Source: a virus. Taken from it: 37,636 nucleotides of DNA. Below, piece by piece: positions 5,665 to 13,285 of the stretch (position 1 is the stretch's first letter; each line of letters begins with the position of its first letter). The notes under the pieces are model-generated. The model worked only from the letters and a program-made list of their open reading frames with translations, made no database searches and was not told the origin of the DNA. The DNA lies in the IMG/VR virus record IMGVR_UViG_3300039149_000036, positions 1 to 37,636 of that record; one strand, written 5' to 3'. Both the position numbers and the translations under genes were made by a program.

Positions 5665-6381
5665 ATGCCGCTCAACTGGCACGGATACAAGCGGGGTTGC
5701 CTGCCGCGGGCGTCGCGGTTCGCCACCCGATGCCCGGCCTTCTCGGATCACATCAAGCCGATCCCCGAGCGGGATTGGCCGGAGGCGATTCGGGAGGCCA
5801 AGTCCCTGAGGCCCTGGGTGCCGTGCATCTTCGACCAGAACGGATACGGCAGTTGTGCGACGGAATCGGCCGGCGGCGGGATGCAGATCGTCCGGGCGGC
5901 CGCGGGCAGGGCACCGATCGAACTGAATCCACTGAGCGTCTACTGCTTCACAAAAGTGGGCCGGGACGGCGGCAGTGCGATCGACACGAACCTCGCACAG
6001 CTGCGCGACGTGGGAATCCTGCCCGAGGACATCTGGCCGCGATCGAAGGGTATTCACCAGAAGCCACCGCAGGACCTGTTGGACGAGCACGCGATCCGCA
6101 TCGAAGAGTTCTACGATCTCGGGTCGATTGCCGACGGAGTGACGGCGTACTACGAGGGTTGGCCGTTCGTCTACGCCCGACGCGGCCACAGCATGCTCGG
6201 CGTGACGATCTGGCAAGACCTCATGTTCGAGGCACTGAATTCGTGGGGCAAGAAATCGGGCGACGGCGGATACGTCCGGGAGTCGCTCTACTCGGATATT
6301 GATTTTCGTTACGGGCTGTTTGCCGTTCGGACGGTGACTGGCCATCCGGATGACCTGGTACCACCGCCCCTGGAGGTCTGA
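5665..6381 (+). CDS. Papain-like (C1) cysteine protease
   Basis: All C1 peptidase hallmarks are present in this 238-residue protein: the oxyanion Gln58 and nucleophile Cys64 in DQNGYGSCATESAG, His175 in RRGHSMLGV, and Asn192 in ALNSWGKKSGDGGY, the conserved NSWG box. There is no long pro-domain and no signal peptide. A GGAGGG site precedes the start. Papain-like proteases are uncommon in phage; possible jobs are cleavage of host or virion proteins, or a lysis-associated activity together with the anchored protein encoded just upstream. The family call is firm, the role is not. Confidence 0.85.
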   Translation: MPLNWHGYKRGCLPRASRFATRCPAFSDHIKPIPERDWPEAIREAKSLRPWVPCIFDQNGYGSCATESAGGGMQIVRAAAGRAPIELNPLSVYCFTKVGRDGGSAIDTNLAQLRDVGILPEDIWPRSKGIHQKPPQDLLDEHAIRIEEFYDLGSIADGVTAYYEGWPFVYARRGHSMLGVTIWQDLMFEALNSWGKKSGDGGYVRESLYSDIDFRYGLFAVRTVTGHPDDLVPPPLEV

Positions 6382-6599
6382 TGATGCCAATCAGCCCGAT
6401 GAGACGGGAAGTGACCGCGACGGCGCAGATCTACGGGCGCTTGGGTGTCCGGGTCGGTAAGTTGATCGACGAATTCCGCCGGCGGGGCATCGTCTGGGAG
6501 CCTACCCTATTGGGTATCAAACTGGGGCCGCAACTGTTTCGGCTGGCCACCGAAGACGAGAGTGCGGGTCGGGAACGCCCCGTGCCGCCGGGGAGTTAG
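6381..6599 (+). CDS. Hypothetical basic 72-residue protein
   Basis: Starts at an ATGATG that overlaps the protease stop (TGATG), so it is coupled to it. The sequence has a TAQIYGRLGVRVGKLIDEFR helix-rich core with a possible short DNA-binding helix-turn-helix, then a Pro-rich end. No family recognised. Confidence 0.5.
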   Translation: MMPISPMRREVTATAQIYGRLGVRVGKLIDEFRRRGIVWEPTLLGIKLGPQLFRLATEDESAGRERPVPPGS

Positions 6600-6601
6600 G
6601 G

Positions 6602-6724
6602 ATGGAAATCACTCTGGGGGAAACTATTGTTACGGCCGTCGGAGCGGCGATTGGCGCGTCTATCGGCGTGTTGCTCGGGTGGCCGATTGGCCTCGTTATC
6701 TATCGCCTGTTACATCCAAAATGA
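6602..6724 (+). CDS. 40-residue membrane protein, holin-like
   Basis: The frame encodes MEITLGETIVTAVGAAIGAS then IGVLLGWPIGLVIYRLLHPK: one or two Gly/Ala-rich hydrophobic segments and a basic C-terminus. Its stop overlaps the next gene's ATG (ATGA). Adjacent to a coiled-coil plus membrane-anchor protein, it resembles the paired small membrane proteins of phage lysis modules. Holin function is inference. Confidence 0.55.
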   Translation: MEITLGETIVTAVGAAIGASIGVLLGWPIGLVIYRLLHPK

Positions 6725-7002
6725 CCGATCCTGACGTAACCGTACTTCGCGGCGACCTCCAACAAGTCAACGAGTCGCTGGTAGCCCTGGCGACCACCGT
6801 GGCCCGCTTCGACGCAAAACAAGCGGACCTCGTCGAGAAGGTCCACAATCACGAGCGGGTCTTGCACGGCCTGCCGGAGAACGGCCAGAAGGTCGGGTTG
6901 ACGGGCCGCGTGGACCGCATCGAACAGCGTCTCCGCATGGCCTGGGCCGTGGTGCTCGGCGTGGGGGCCCTGTTGGCCGATATGATTCGTGGTTGGTTTT
7001 AG
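6721..7002 (+). CDS. Coiled-coil protein with C-terminal anchor, XhlA-like
   Basis: This 93-residue protein has a heptad-patterned N-terminal and middle region (LRGDLQQVNESLVALATTVA; VDRIEQRLRMA) and a hydrophobic segment near the C-terminus (WAVVLGVGALLADMI). This layout is typical of XhlA-type haemolysin/holin-accessory proteins. It overlaps the preceding small membrane gene by four bases. Together they could form a lysis pair, though no endolysin with a standard muramidase or amidase motif is visible nearby. Confidence 0.6.
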   Translation: MTDPDVTVLRGDLQQVNESLVALATTVARFDAKQADLVEKVHNHERVLHGLPENGQKVGLTGRVDRIEQRLRMAWAVVLGVGALLADMIRGWF

Positions 7003-7013
7003 GAGTAGAAAGC

Positions 7014-7664
7014 ATGCTCGTACCCAAGCCGTGCCCCGTCTGTAAGCACCCGCTCCAGATGACGATCGTCGCGATCAGGTTCTCGGACAGCGCGGTCACC
7101 TACGCTTTTGAGTGCCCAAGGTGTGGCAGTGCCGGCCGGATCGGCCCCACACCGCGCGACCCCAACGAGCCACTGCCCGAGGAGCTACGGGAGCCCGTCC
7201 TATCGCCCACAGGCGACGGGCAGGGCGGCATGCCGGAGCCCGACGAGCCCGATATACTCGGGTCCGGCGCGGGCGACAAGGTGGTCTTCACTCATCCGCA
7301 TCGCGGCATGCCTGTAGATCAGAGGCAGGTCCGCCAGTTTCTGAAAGAGGGCGAGACGTACACGCTCAAGAGTCTCCACGTCGGAGCCTTTCATACCTAC
7401 GTCCTGCTGCACGAGGTCCCGGGCCAGTCGTTCAATGCCGTCCACTTCACGCCGGACTCCGGACCGCGGGGCCGCGGGTTGTCGATGGACGAGGTCGAGT
7501 TCGGGCCCGGCAATTCCTACCGCGTGGGCATCGAGGACGGCAAGCTGGTCGTGGCCGACCGGCCGGGCCGCAATGCCCCGAAGGTCGCGCTGGGTGTGCG
7601 GATGGTGGCCTGGCTCTACCACAACGGGATCGCCGGGCTGATGGACGCTATGGGGGGCCCGTGA
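7014..7664 (+). CDS. Zinc-ribbon protein with C-terminal beta domain
   Basis: The ATG at 7014 follows an AGGAG site. Residues 6-40 form a zinc ribbon (CPVCKHP ... CPRCGSAG), followed by a Pro/Glu-rich linker and a C-terminal domain of about 130 residues containing GDKVVFTHPHRGMPV and KEGETYTLKSLHV. The C-terminal domain, rich in beta strands, resembles small phage domains of unknown function. 216 residues in all. The stop is followed after one base by the AP2 gene. Confidence 0.6.
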   Translation: MLVPKPCPVCKHPLQMTIVAIRFSDSAVTYAFECPRCGSAGRIGPTPRDPNEPLPEELREPVLSPTGDGQGGMPEPDEPDILGSGAGDKVVFTHPHRGMPVDQRQVRQFLKEGETYTLKSLHVGAFHTYVLLHEVPGQSFNAVHFTPDSGPRGRGLSMDEVEFGPGNSYRVGIEDGKLVVADRPGRNAPKVALGVRMVAWLYHNGIAGLMDAMGGP

Positions 7665-7665
7665 T

Positions 7666-7923
7666 GTGCGTAGGTACCGCGGCGTCTCCTGGCACCGGGG
7701 CCACGGCAGGTGGCGGGCGAAACTGAAGACACACGGGAAGCACGTCCACCTGGGCGATTACTTGACGGCGGAGGATGCGGCGCGGGCCTGGGACTGCGGG
7801 GCGAATATGATCCGGGGCACCATGGCCCGGCTGAACTTCCCGGCAGATGCCGGACGGCCGCCCACGTGCGTAACGCAGGCAGCCATCTTACAGCGGTTGA
7901 TGGACGCGGGAGTGGTGGAGTAG
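7666..7923 (+). CDS. AP2/ERF-domain DNA-binding protein
   Basis: This 85-residue protein is essentially a single AP2 domain: YRGVSWHRGHGRWRAKL, then GKHVHLGDYLTAEDAARAWD and a helix carrying RLNFP. These are the YRG element, the three-strand sheet and the AARAYD-type helix of the family. Phage AP2 domains usually sit beside HNH nuclease domains in homing endonucleases; here no HNH motif is present in it or its neighbours. It could be a nuclease remnant or a stand-alone DNA-binding regulator. The start codon is GTG, one base after the upstream stop. Confidence 0.85.
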   Translation: MRRYRGVSWHRGHGRWRAKLKTHGKHVHLGDYLTAEDAARAWDCGANMIRGTMARLNFPADAGRPPTCVTQAAILQRLMDAGVVE

Positions 7924-8124
7924 ATGCAAGACTGGCAAGAACGACGCGTTCGGTTGAACCCCCACGAATTCGAGGAAGCGATCCGCAACTACTGCAAGTT
8001 GAAGAAGCTCACGCCTCCCTTGCCGCGGGAGGCCCATTTCACGATTGAGATCGAATGGTCTTACTCCGGACACGCCGAATCGCCCGTCGCACACCCCAGC
8101 GCTCTCTGCACATTTTCCTATTGA
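7924..8124 (+). CDS. Hypothetical 66-residue protein
   Basis: Starts directly after the AP2 gene's stop (TAGATG). It has an Arg-rich helical N-terminus (WQERRVRLNPHEFEEAIRN) and an aromatic, beta-like C-terminus. No recognised family or motif. Confidence 0.5.
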   Translation: MQDWQERRVRLNPHEFEEAIRNYCKLKKLTPPLPREAHFTIEIEWSYSGHAESPVAHPSALCTFSY

Positions 8125-8134
8125 GGACCAGCCC

Positions 8135-8503
8135 ATGCCCGAAACCTACAACGTCAAGTACGCGTGTCACAACTGCGGTTGCACGATGATCGCCACGATC
8201 CCCAAGGGCCACCCGTCCCCGGACGAGGCGCAGTGTGAGAACTGCGGGACGTCGGGGGCGCGGCCGGTCTGGAAACTACAGCGCGAGGGCGTGGCCCAGA
8301 CGATCACGAAGCCCCTGGGCCCCGCACCGCCCGATCCGCGCTATGTCCCGCCGACTGCAAGGCCCTTGCCGCGACCGCCGGAGGTGACGTGTGGCGATAC
8401 GGCGGCGGGCGAGGCCATGATCGAACGCTCACCCCAACACATTCAGCAGGCACCGACACCACCTGACCAACCACCCGTTTTGTACGCACAAGGAGATTTG
8501 TGA
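8135..8503 (+). CDS. Zinc-ribbon protein with Pro-rich tail
   Basis: The ATG at 8135 follows a GAGGA site. A zinc ribbon is formed by YACHNCGCTM and QCENCGTSGARP (about residues 8-45). The second half is Pro-rich and disordered (LGPAPPDPRYVPPTARPLP). 122 residues. The stop overlaps the protease start (TGATG), so the two are coupled. Function unknown. Confidence 0.6.
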   Translation: MPETYNVKYACHNCGCTMIATIPKGHPSPDEAQCENCGTSGARPVWKLQREGVAQTITKPLGPAPPDPRYVPPTARPLPRPPEVTCGDTAAGEAMIERSPQHIQQAPTPPDQPPVLYAQGDL

Positions 8504-9399
8504 TGAAGCCCAGAAGGATGTGGGCGATCCTGACCGCCGTGTTGCTCCTGGCGAGCACCGCATGGGCAGGAAGTTGGACCGATGCCTTGCCGCCCGAAGA
8601 TCAGGTGGCCGAGTACCTGCAATCGATCAGCGTGACGATCAAGACCCCGTATGCCGAGGGATCGGGGGTCGTCAAGACCCGGGAGGTCGACAAGCGGAAG
8701 ATCAACTTCGTCTGGACCGCCGCGCACGTGGTCGACGACTTGCGGCAGGTCAAGGAGGTGATCGACCCTAAGACGGGCACCAAGCGGCAGCACGTCACCT
8801 TTAAGGACTGTCAGATCGTCAAGGAACTTTCGGAGGCCGGGCGGCGTGTGGGCGAATTGAAGATGGACGCCCTGGTCGTACGCTATTCGGAAGAGGAAGA
8901 CCTGGCGCTACTGCGGATACGCAAGACCGATTTTGTCGACGCCTCGGTCGTGTTCTACCTCGACGAGAAGATCCCGCCGATCGGGACCGATCTCTACCAC
9001 GTGGGTTCTTTGCTGGGCCAGATGGGCGCCAACTCGATGACCTCCGGAATCGTCTCCCAGATCGGACGGACGATCGACAAGTCGGAATACGATCAGAGTA
9101 CGTGCGTGGCCTTCCCCGGGTCTAGTGGCGGCGGGGTCTATTTGGAAAACGGCGCCTACGTCGGCATGCTGGTCCGAGGCGCGGGCGAGGGGTTCAACCT
9201 CAGCGTGCCGATCCGCCGGTTGCGCGAGTGGGCGGCTGACGCCCGGGTCGAGTGGGCCGTGGACGATCGCGTCAAGGCACCGACCGAAGAGGAACTGGAG
9301 GCCCTGCCCGTGGAAGACTCGGGCGTCGTATTCGACGACGGGGACGAGAAGTCGCTGAAGGAGTTTCCGTACTTGATACGAGGTCGCAAGCCGAACTAA
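8503..9399 (+). CDS. Secreted trypsin-like serine protease
   Basis: This 298-residue protein carries a signal peptide (KPRRMWAILTAVLLLASTAW) and a chymotrypsin-fold catalytic triad: His75 in WTAAHVV, Asp133 in EEDLALLRI, and Ser208 in FPGSSGGGVY. The layout resembles DegP/HtrA-type catalytic domains but has no PDZ domain. The last 50 residues are acidic. An exported trypsin-like protease in a phage late region is unusual; it could act on envelope or surface proteins, or protect against superinfection. It ends 22 bases before the glycan cassette. Confidence 0.87.
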   Translation: MKPRRMWAILTAVLLLASTAWAGSWTDALPPEDQVAEYLQSISVTIKTPYAEGSGVVKTREVDKRKINFVWTAAHVVDDLRQVKEVIDPKTGTKRQHVTFKDCQIVKELSEAGRRVGELKMDALVVRYSEEEDLALLRIRKTDFVDASVVFYLDEKIPPIGTDLYHVGSLLGQMGANSMTSGIVSQIGRTIDKSEYDQSTCVAFPGSSGGGVYLENGAYVGMLVRGAGEGFNLSVPIRRLREWAADARVEWAVDDRVKAPTEEELEALPVEDSGVVFDDGDEKSLKEFPYLIRGRKPN

Positions 9400-9421
9400 C
9401 ACCGCCATTTATCCCCGCCCT

Positions 9422-10129
9422 ATGCACATCATCTACCGCCTATCCGAAGGAAATGGCCGCAAGCCGCGCCCGCCCTGGTTCAACAAGGAGGCGTGCCTGC
9501 GGAACTTCCTGCGGGTGTTTGGCGGAGTGAGGTGCCGCGCCACGGTGGCTCTGGATGGCGTGAAGCGGCCCTTTCAAGACATGGTAGTCACGGCCGCGAC
9601 GGAACTGCGGTGGCTACAAGATCGCCTTGATATCGTGGCCCTCGGCAACCGCGGCAACAGCGGCAGCTTCCTCTGGGCGCTGGACAAGGCCTGCAAGGAG
9701 GCGGCCGACGACGAGATCGTCTACCTAGTGGAAGACGACTACGTCCACCGGGCCGGGGCCCCTGAGGTCCTGGAAGACGGGATGAAGCTGGGCTTCGATT
9801 ACGTCACGGGGTACGACCATCCGGACAAGTATCTACCGGAAGGGACACCCACAACGCTGCTCTACCGCGGAGGGAAAGCCCATTGGCGGCTGACGCCCAG
9901 TACCACGATGACGTTTGCCGCCACAGGCCGAACGCTACGTGAGGACCGCGATTTCTGGGAGGAGAGTTGCGAGGGCCCCGTGCCCCGGGATCACGCGACG
10001 TTTCGCCGACTCGCGATCGGTGGCTACCGTACCGTCGGTTCCTCTATCCCCGCCTACTCCACGCACGCCGAGACGAAGTGGCTGGCCCCACTGGTCGACT
10101 GGGAAGCGGTGGTTCGAGAGACCATATGA
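9422..10129 (+). CDS. GT-A-type glycosyltransferase
   Basis: This 235-residue protein has a Rossmann-like N-terminus with a nucleotide-sugar-type start and a DxD-like metal site, YLVEDDYVH (residues 101-109), typical of GT-A glycosyltransferases. The region WFNKEACLRNFL resembles phage and viral GT2-like proteins annotated near surface-glycan genes. It lacks membrane segments and is probably cytoplasmic. It opens a run of nine coupled genes; its stop overlaps the next start by ATGA. Donor and acceptor cannot be inferred. Confidence 0.75.
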   Translation: MHIIYRLSEGNGRKPRPPWFNKEACLRNFLRVFGGVRCRATVALDGVKRPFQDMVVTAATELRWLQDRLDIVALGNRGNSGSFLWALDKACKEAADDEIVYLVEDDYVHRAGAPEVLEDGMKLGFDYVTGYDHPDKYLPEGTPTTLLYRGGKAHWRLTPSTTMTFAATGRTLREDRDFWEESCEGPVPRDHATFRRLAIGGYRTVGSSIPAYSTHAETKWLAPLVDWEAVVRETI

Positions 10130-10665
10130 TCTGCGACTTCGACGACTTTTACGATGGGAACACGGGGCTGGATTACCTGTTTCATCTCCACGCCATGCGC
10201 CCCGATTTCCGGTGTACGCTGTTTACCGTCCCCAACCGGATCACCAACGCGACGCTAGAGAGTCTGCCGAGCTGGATGGAAGTTGCGGTGCACGGCTTTG
10301 ACCACCCGACCCCCCGCGAATGCGAGGGCTGGGATCGGGATGCGATGGACAGACTGCTCGACCACGTCTCGACCCGCCCGAAGTTCGTCCGCGGATTCAA
10401 GGCGCCCGGCTGGCAGATTTCCAACGCCTGCTACGACGTACTCCTGGAGCGCGGCTACTGGGTGGCGGATCAGGATTACAATAACGGCCGCCGGCCCCCG
10501 GGTTTGCCCTGCTACTTGCTGGGCCCCGAGAGTTGGCATGGGCACATCCAGAACGTCTGCGGCAACGGCCTGCAAGAGACGTTCGACGAGTTGTCCAGGC
10601 GGGTGTCTGAGGCGGATCGATTCCAGTTCGTCAGTGAGGTGATAACCGGTGCGCAAACAACTTGA
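10126..10665 (+). CDS. Polysaccharide deacetylase-like (NodB/CE4) protein
   Basis: The 179-residue protein has CE4 family motifs: an Asp pair in ICDFDDFY (residues 2-8), the metal-binding HGFDHPTP (His56, His60), and a GFKAPGWQIS motif (90-99) like the family's later Arg/Trp region. It would remove N- or O-acetyl groups from a sugar. It overlaps both neighbours. No signal peptide, so it acts inside the cell, for example on a glycan precursor. Confidence 0.78.
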   Translation: MICDFDDFYDGNTGLDYLFHLHAMRPDFRCTLFTVPNRITNATLESLPSWMEVAVHGFDHPTPRECEGWDRDAMDRLLDHVSTRPKFVRGFKAPGWQISNACYDVLLERGYWVADQDYNNGRRPPGLPCYLLGPESWHGHIQNVCGNGLQETFDELSRRVSEADRFQFVSEVITGAQTT

Positions 10666-11386
10666 GATTACGACCGTGGTGCCGTGCCCGCTGCAATGCG
10701 AGTACTGCCCGCAGGGATTGCTGTACGCCTGGTACGAAGGTACGCCCGAGTTGACTCTGGACGACTTCAAGTACTTCGTCGGCAAGGTGCCGACCGACGT
10801 ACGAATCCACTTCTCGGGGATGGCCGAACCGTGGGCCAATCCCGCCTGTACCGAGATGGTCGAGTACGCGGTGCAGACGCACGAAGTGCAGGTCTACACG
10901 ACCACGGCCGGCATGTCGTTCGAGGATGCGGAGCGGATCGCCCGGTTGCCGTTCTCGTGTTTCGTCATTCACCTGCCGGACGATACCCCGACGTGCCGGG
11001 TTCCCTACCAGCCTGCGATTCTGGAGATATTGGCGCCGGTCATCACGGGACGCATGACCGTCGGGACCCCGCGCCGCGACGTCCCACGAGGCGGCGTGCA
11101 CCAGGCAGAACGCATCGTCCGCGCCGGCCTGCTGCAAACGCCATCCCGACAGGGACCGCTCCACTGCCGCTGGGGCCGTTGCGAACAGAACGTCCTGCTG
11201 CCAAACGGCGACGTGGTGCTCTGCTGTATGGACTACGGCATGGAACACTGGCTGGGCAACCTCCGCCGCGAGTCGTACGAATCCCTAGAGGTAATCCGGA
11301 AACAAGTCCTCGCGTGCCTGTCTACCGATTCCGAGCCCGTTATTTGCCGTCACTGCTGCTATGCCGAATGTGGTCCTCCCCAATAG
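10649..11386 (+). CDS. Radical SAM/SPASM-domain protein
   Basis: The GTG-started 245-residue protein has the radical SAM cluster motif CPLQCEYC (Cys13, Cys17, Cys20) near the N-terminus and a SPASM-like C-terminal Cys set (Cys173, 178, 192, 193, 233, 236, 237, 241) around CRWGRCEQNVLLPNGDVVLC. It should bind two or three iron-sulfur clusters and make a 5'-deoxyadenosyl radical. Relatives modify peptides or sugars. Here the neighbours are sugar enzymes, so a carbohydrate or a glycopeptide substrate is possible. It is shorter than many SPASM proteins (about 350), suggesting a compact barrel. Confidence 0.85.
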   Translation: MRKQLEITTVVPCPLQCEYCPQGLLYAWYEGTPELTLDDFKYFVGKVPTDVRIHFSGMAEPWANPACTEMVEYAVQTHEVQVYTTTAGMSFEDAERIARLPFSCFVIHLPDDTPTCRVPYQPAILEILAPVITGRMTVGTPRRDVPRGGVHQAERIVRAGLLQTPSRQGPLHCRWGRCEQNVLLPNGDVVLCCMDYGMEHWLGNLRRESYESLEVIRKQVLACLSTDSEPVICRHCCYAECGPPQ

Positions 11387-11981
11387 CCTGTTTATCCACG
11401 TGATGAAGACCGGCGGGTCGTGGGTTTGCGAGGCCCTGATCGGCAGTAAGCTGGGCCGCGATGCCGGGTTTCCGCACACGACGATCGCCGAGTTGCGGGA
11501 AACCGATTACTACCGCGACGGGCAGTTTCGGTTCTCGTTCGTGAGGCACCCGATCCCCTGGTACCAATCCTTTTACCGGTTTTCGGTCAGTCGGCCGCAG
11601 AACCAATGGCCGCCGCGGGGCTGGCAGTACCGCAAGCAGTACGAGCGCCTGGCCCACCCGCATCCGGGCGTGAGTTTCGAGGAGTTCTGTGAATACGTCC
11701 TGGAGTACCATCCCGGCTACTGCACTAAGAACTACTGGGTCTCGCTCGGCGCGCCGGAGACGGAGATTGAGTTTATTGGCCGTACAGAGAACCTCCGGGA
11801 AGACCTGTTGCGAGCCCTGGAATTGGCCGGCGAGACCGTCACCGACGAGCAACGCCGGTTCATCCGCGAATTCCCTCCGCACAACGTGAGCCCACGGGTG
11901 TCCGCCGAGTACACCTTACGCCACCTACGCGAGTTCCGCCGTCTGGAGGCACCGACCTTGGAACGATTCGGTTATGCGTAA
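11361..11981 (+). CDS. Sulfotransferase (first copy)
   Basis: This 206-residue protein begins LFIHVMKTGGSW: the 5'-phosphosulfate loop with Lys16, Thr17 and Gly18. The 3'-phosphate-binding part is FSFVRHPIPWYQSFY (Arg62, Ser70). These are hallmarks of Golgi-type/sulfotransferase family 2 enzymes that use PAPS. It would transfer a sulfate group to a hydroxyl or amine, most likely of a glycan given the neighbours. It overlaps the radical SAM gene by 26 bases and the next GT by eight. Confidence 0.85.
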   Translation: MPNVVLPNSLFIHVMKTGGSWVCEALIGSKLGRDAGFPHTTIAELRETDYYRDGQFRFSFVRHPIPWYQSFYRFSVSRPQNQWPPRGWQYRKQYERLAHPHPGVSFEEFCEYVLEYHPGYCTKNYWVSLGAPETEIEFIGRTENLREDLLRALELAGETVTDEQRRFIREFPPHNVSPRVSAEYTLRHLREFRRLEAPTLERFGYA

Positions 11982-12675
11982 CGAAAAGGTCTGCATCGTC
12001 ACCCGGGCGCTGAACCGCCTGGAGTACACCGCCCAGTGCGTGGCGACGGTGCGGAACCACACGCGGTATCCCGAGTACGATCACCTGGTTCTCAATCAGG
12101 CCTCGACCGACGGCACTCGCGAGTGGCTGGACTGGATCGCGAAGATGCCGAACCAGTGGTATTCGCGGGTCCGTCCGATCCACCTGAAGAAGAATTGCGG
12201 CGATTGGGGCGGGATGCGTGCGGCGATCGACTTCCTGGGTGACGCCCAGTACGTCGTGCAACTGGACAACGATATCCGCGTGCCGCGCGGCTGGCTCACT
12301 GTGATGGTCGCCGTCTTGCAGGCCATGGGCGCCTCGGCTGTCATGCTCCGCCGCACCGGCGTGCAGAACCGCATTCACGGAGAGGCCGCCGAACCGCTGG
12401 TCTTCAACGAAGGTCAGGCGGAGACAGATTCCCACCAACTGCTGTCCATTAGTGTCGTTCCCAAAGTCGTCGCGTGCTACGTGTGCCGCACGGCCGATTT
12501 CCTCCGTTACGCCCACCGGATTCCCATGTGCGACCAACTAGTCCAGGCGATCGGCCGACCGGCCGCGAAGATCGAGAACCTGCCTTGCCACCAGATGGAA
12601 GGTTTCGATTCGCTCGACAAATCGTACATCCAGCACGACAAGTACGGGGAAAGCGAACCCCGCCAGGTGATATGA
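11974..12675 (+). CDS. GT2-family glycosyltransferase
   Basis: The 233-residue protein opens KVCIVTRALNRLEYTAQCV and has a GT2 nucleotide-binding pattern, an NQASTDGTREWLDW element and a DxD site in YVVQLDNDIRVPRGWL. Cytoplasmic; single GT-A domain with a short C-terminal extension that includes a CDQLVQAIGRP segment. It starts within the sulfotransferase end (TTATGCGTAA). Acceptor and donor unknown. Confidence 0.82.
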   Translation: MRNEKVCIVTRALNRLEYTAQCVATVRNHTRYPEYDHLVLNQASTDGTREWLDWIAKMPNQWYSRVRPIHLKKNCGDWGGMRAAIDFLGDAQYVVQLDNDIRVPRGWLTVMVAVLQAMGASAVMLRRTGVQNRIHGEAAEPLVFNEGQAETDSHQLLSISVVPKVVACYVCRTADFLRYAHRIPMCDQLVQAIGRPAAKIENLPCHQMEGFDSLDKSYIQHDKYGESEPRQVI

Positions 12676-13277
12676 GCGACGTCCTGCCGATCAGCGTGAT
12701 CGTGACCCTCTTGCCCTCGCGGGACGAGTTCTTCGTAGAGCATTGCCTGCCGTCGATCGTCGCCAATAACCCGGCCGAGATTATCGTCGAGCGGGCTCCC
12801 GGCGGGATGTGCGAGCGACGCAACCGCGGGGCAGCGAAGGCGACCCAGCCCTTCCTGCTCTTCTGCGACGACGACGACGTTCTGTATCCCGAGACCCTGC
12901 GTAAACTACTGGACGCGCTGACCGGTGACGGTGATGCCGCTCTGGCCTACGGACACTATCGTGTCGTCCCGCACGGCGATCACTGGCACCCCGCTGTGGA
13001 TGTCGTGAAGGCCGCTCCCTGGAACGTACCCGCCTTACGCTCGCGTAATTACGTGAACAGTTGCAGCCTGTTGCGGGCATCCACGTTTCCAGGTTGGGAC
13101 GAGAAGCTCCTGAGTTACGTCGACTGGGATATGGCCCTGACCCTGGCGGGTCGCGGTCACCACGGGGTGTTTATCGACGAGATCCTCTTCGAGGCCCACT
13201 ACATCGACAAGTGCAATAGCGCCCACCCTTACGGCCCGGCGAGTCGAAGGTATATCCTCCAGAAGCACGGTCTCTGA
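12672..13277 (+). CDS. GT2-family glycosyltransferase
   Basis: Starts by ATGA overlap and encodes a compact GT-A domain of 201 residues: PISVIVTLLPSRDEFFVEHC, the sugar-binding ERRNRGAAKATQ element, a Asp-rich DxD site in LLFCDDDDVLYPETL, and a later SYVDWDMALTLAGRG region that is the usual ED/WDxxL catalytic area. It should add one sugar from a nucleotide donor. Nearest relative in the window is the GT at 14883-15566. Confidence 0.83.
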   Translation: MSDVLPISVIVTLLPSRDEFFVEHCLPSIVANNPAEIIVERAPGGMCERRNRGAAKATQPFLLFCDDDDVLYPETLRKLLDALTGDGDAALAYGHYRVVPHGDHWHPAVDVVKAAPWNVPALRSRNYVNSCSLLRASTFPGWDEKLLSYVDWDMALTLAGRGHHGVFIDEILFEAHYIDKCNSAHPYGPASRRYILQKHGL

Positions 13278-13285
13278 GGTCTTGA

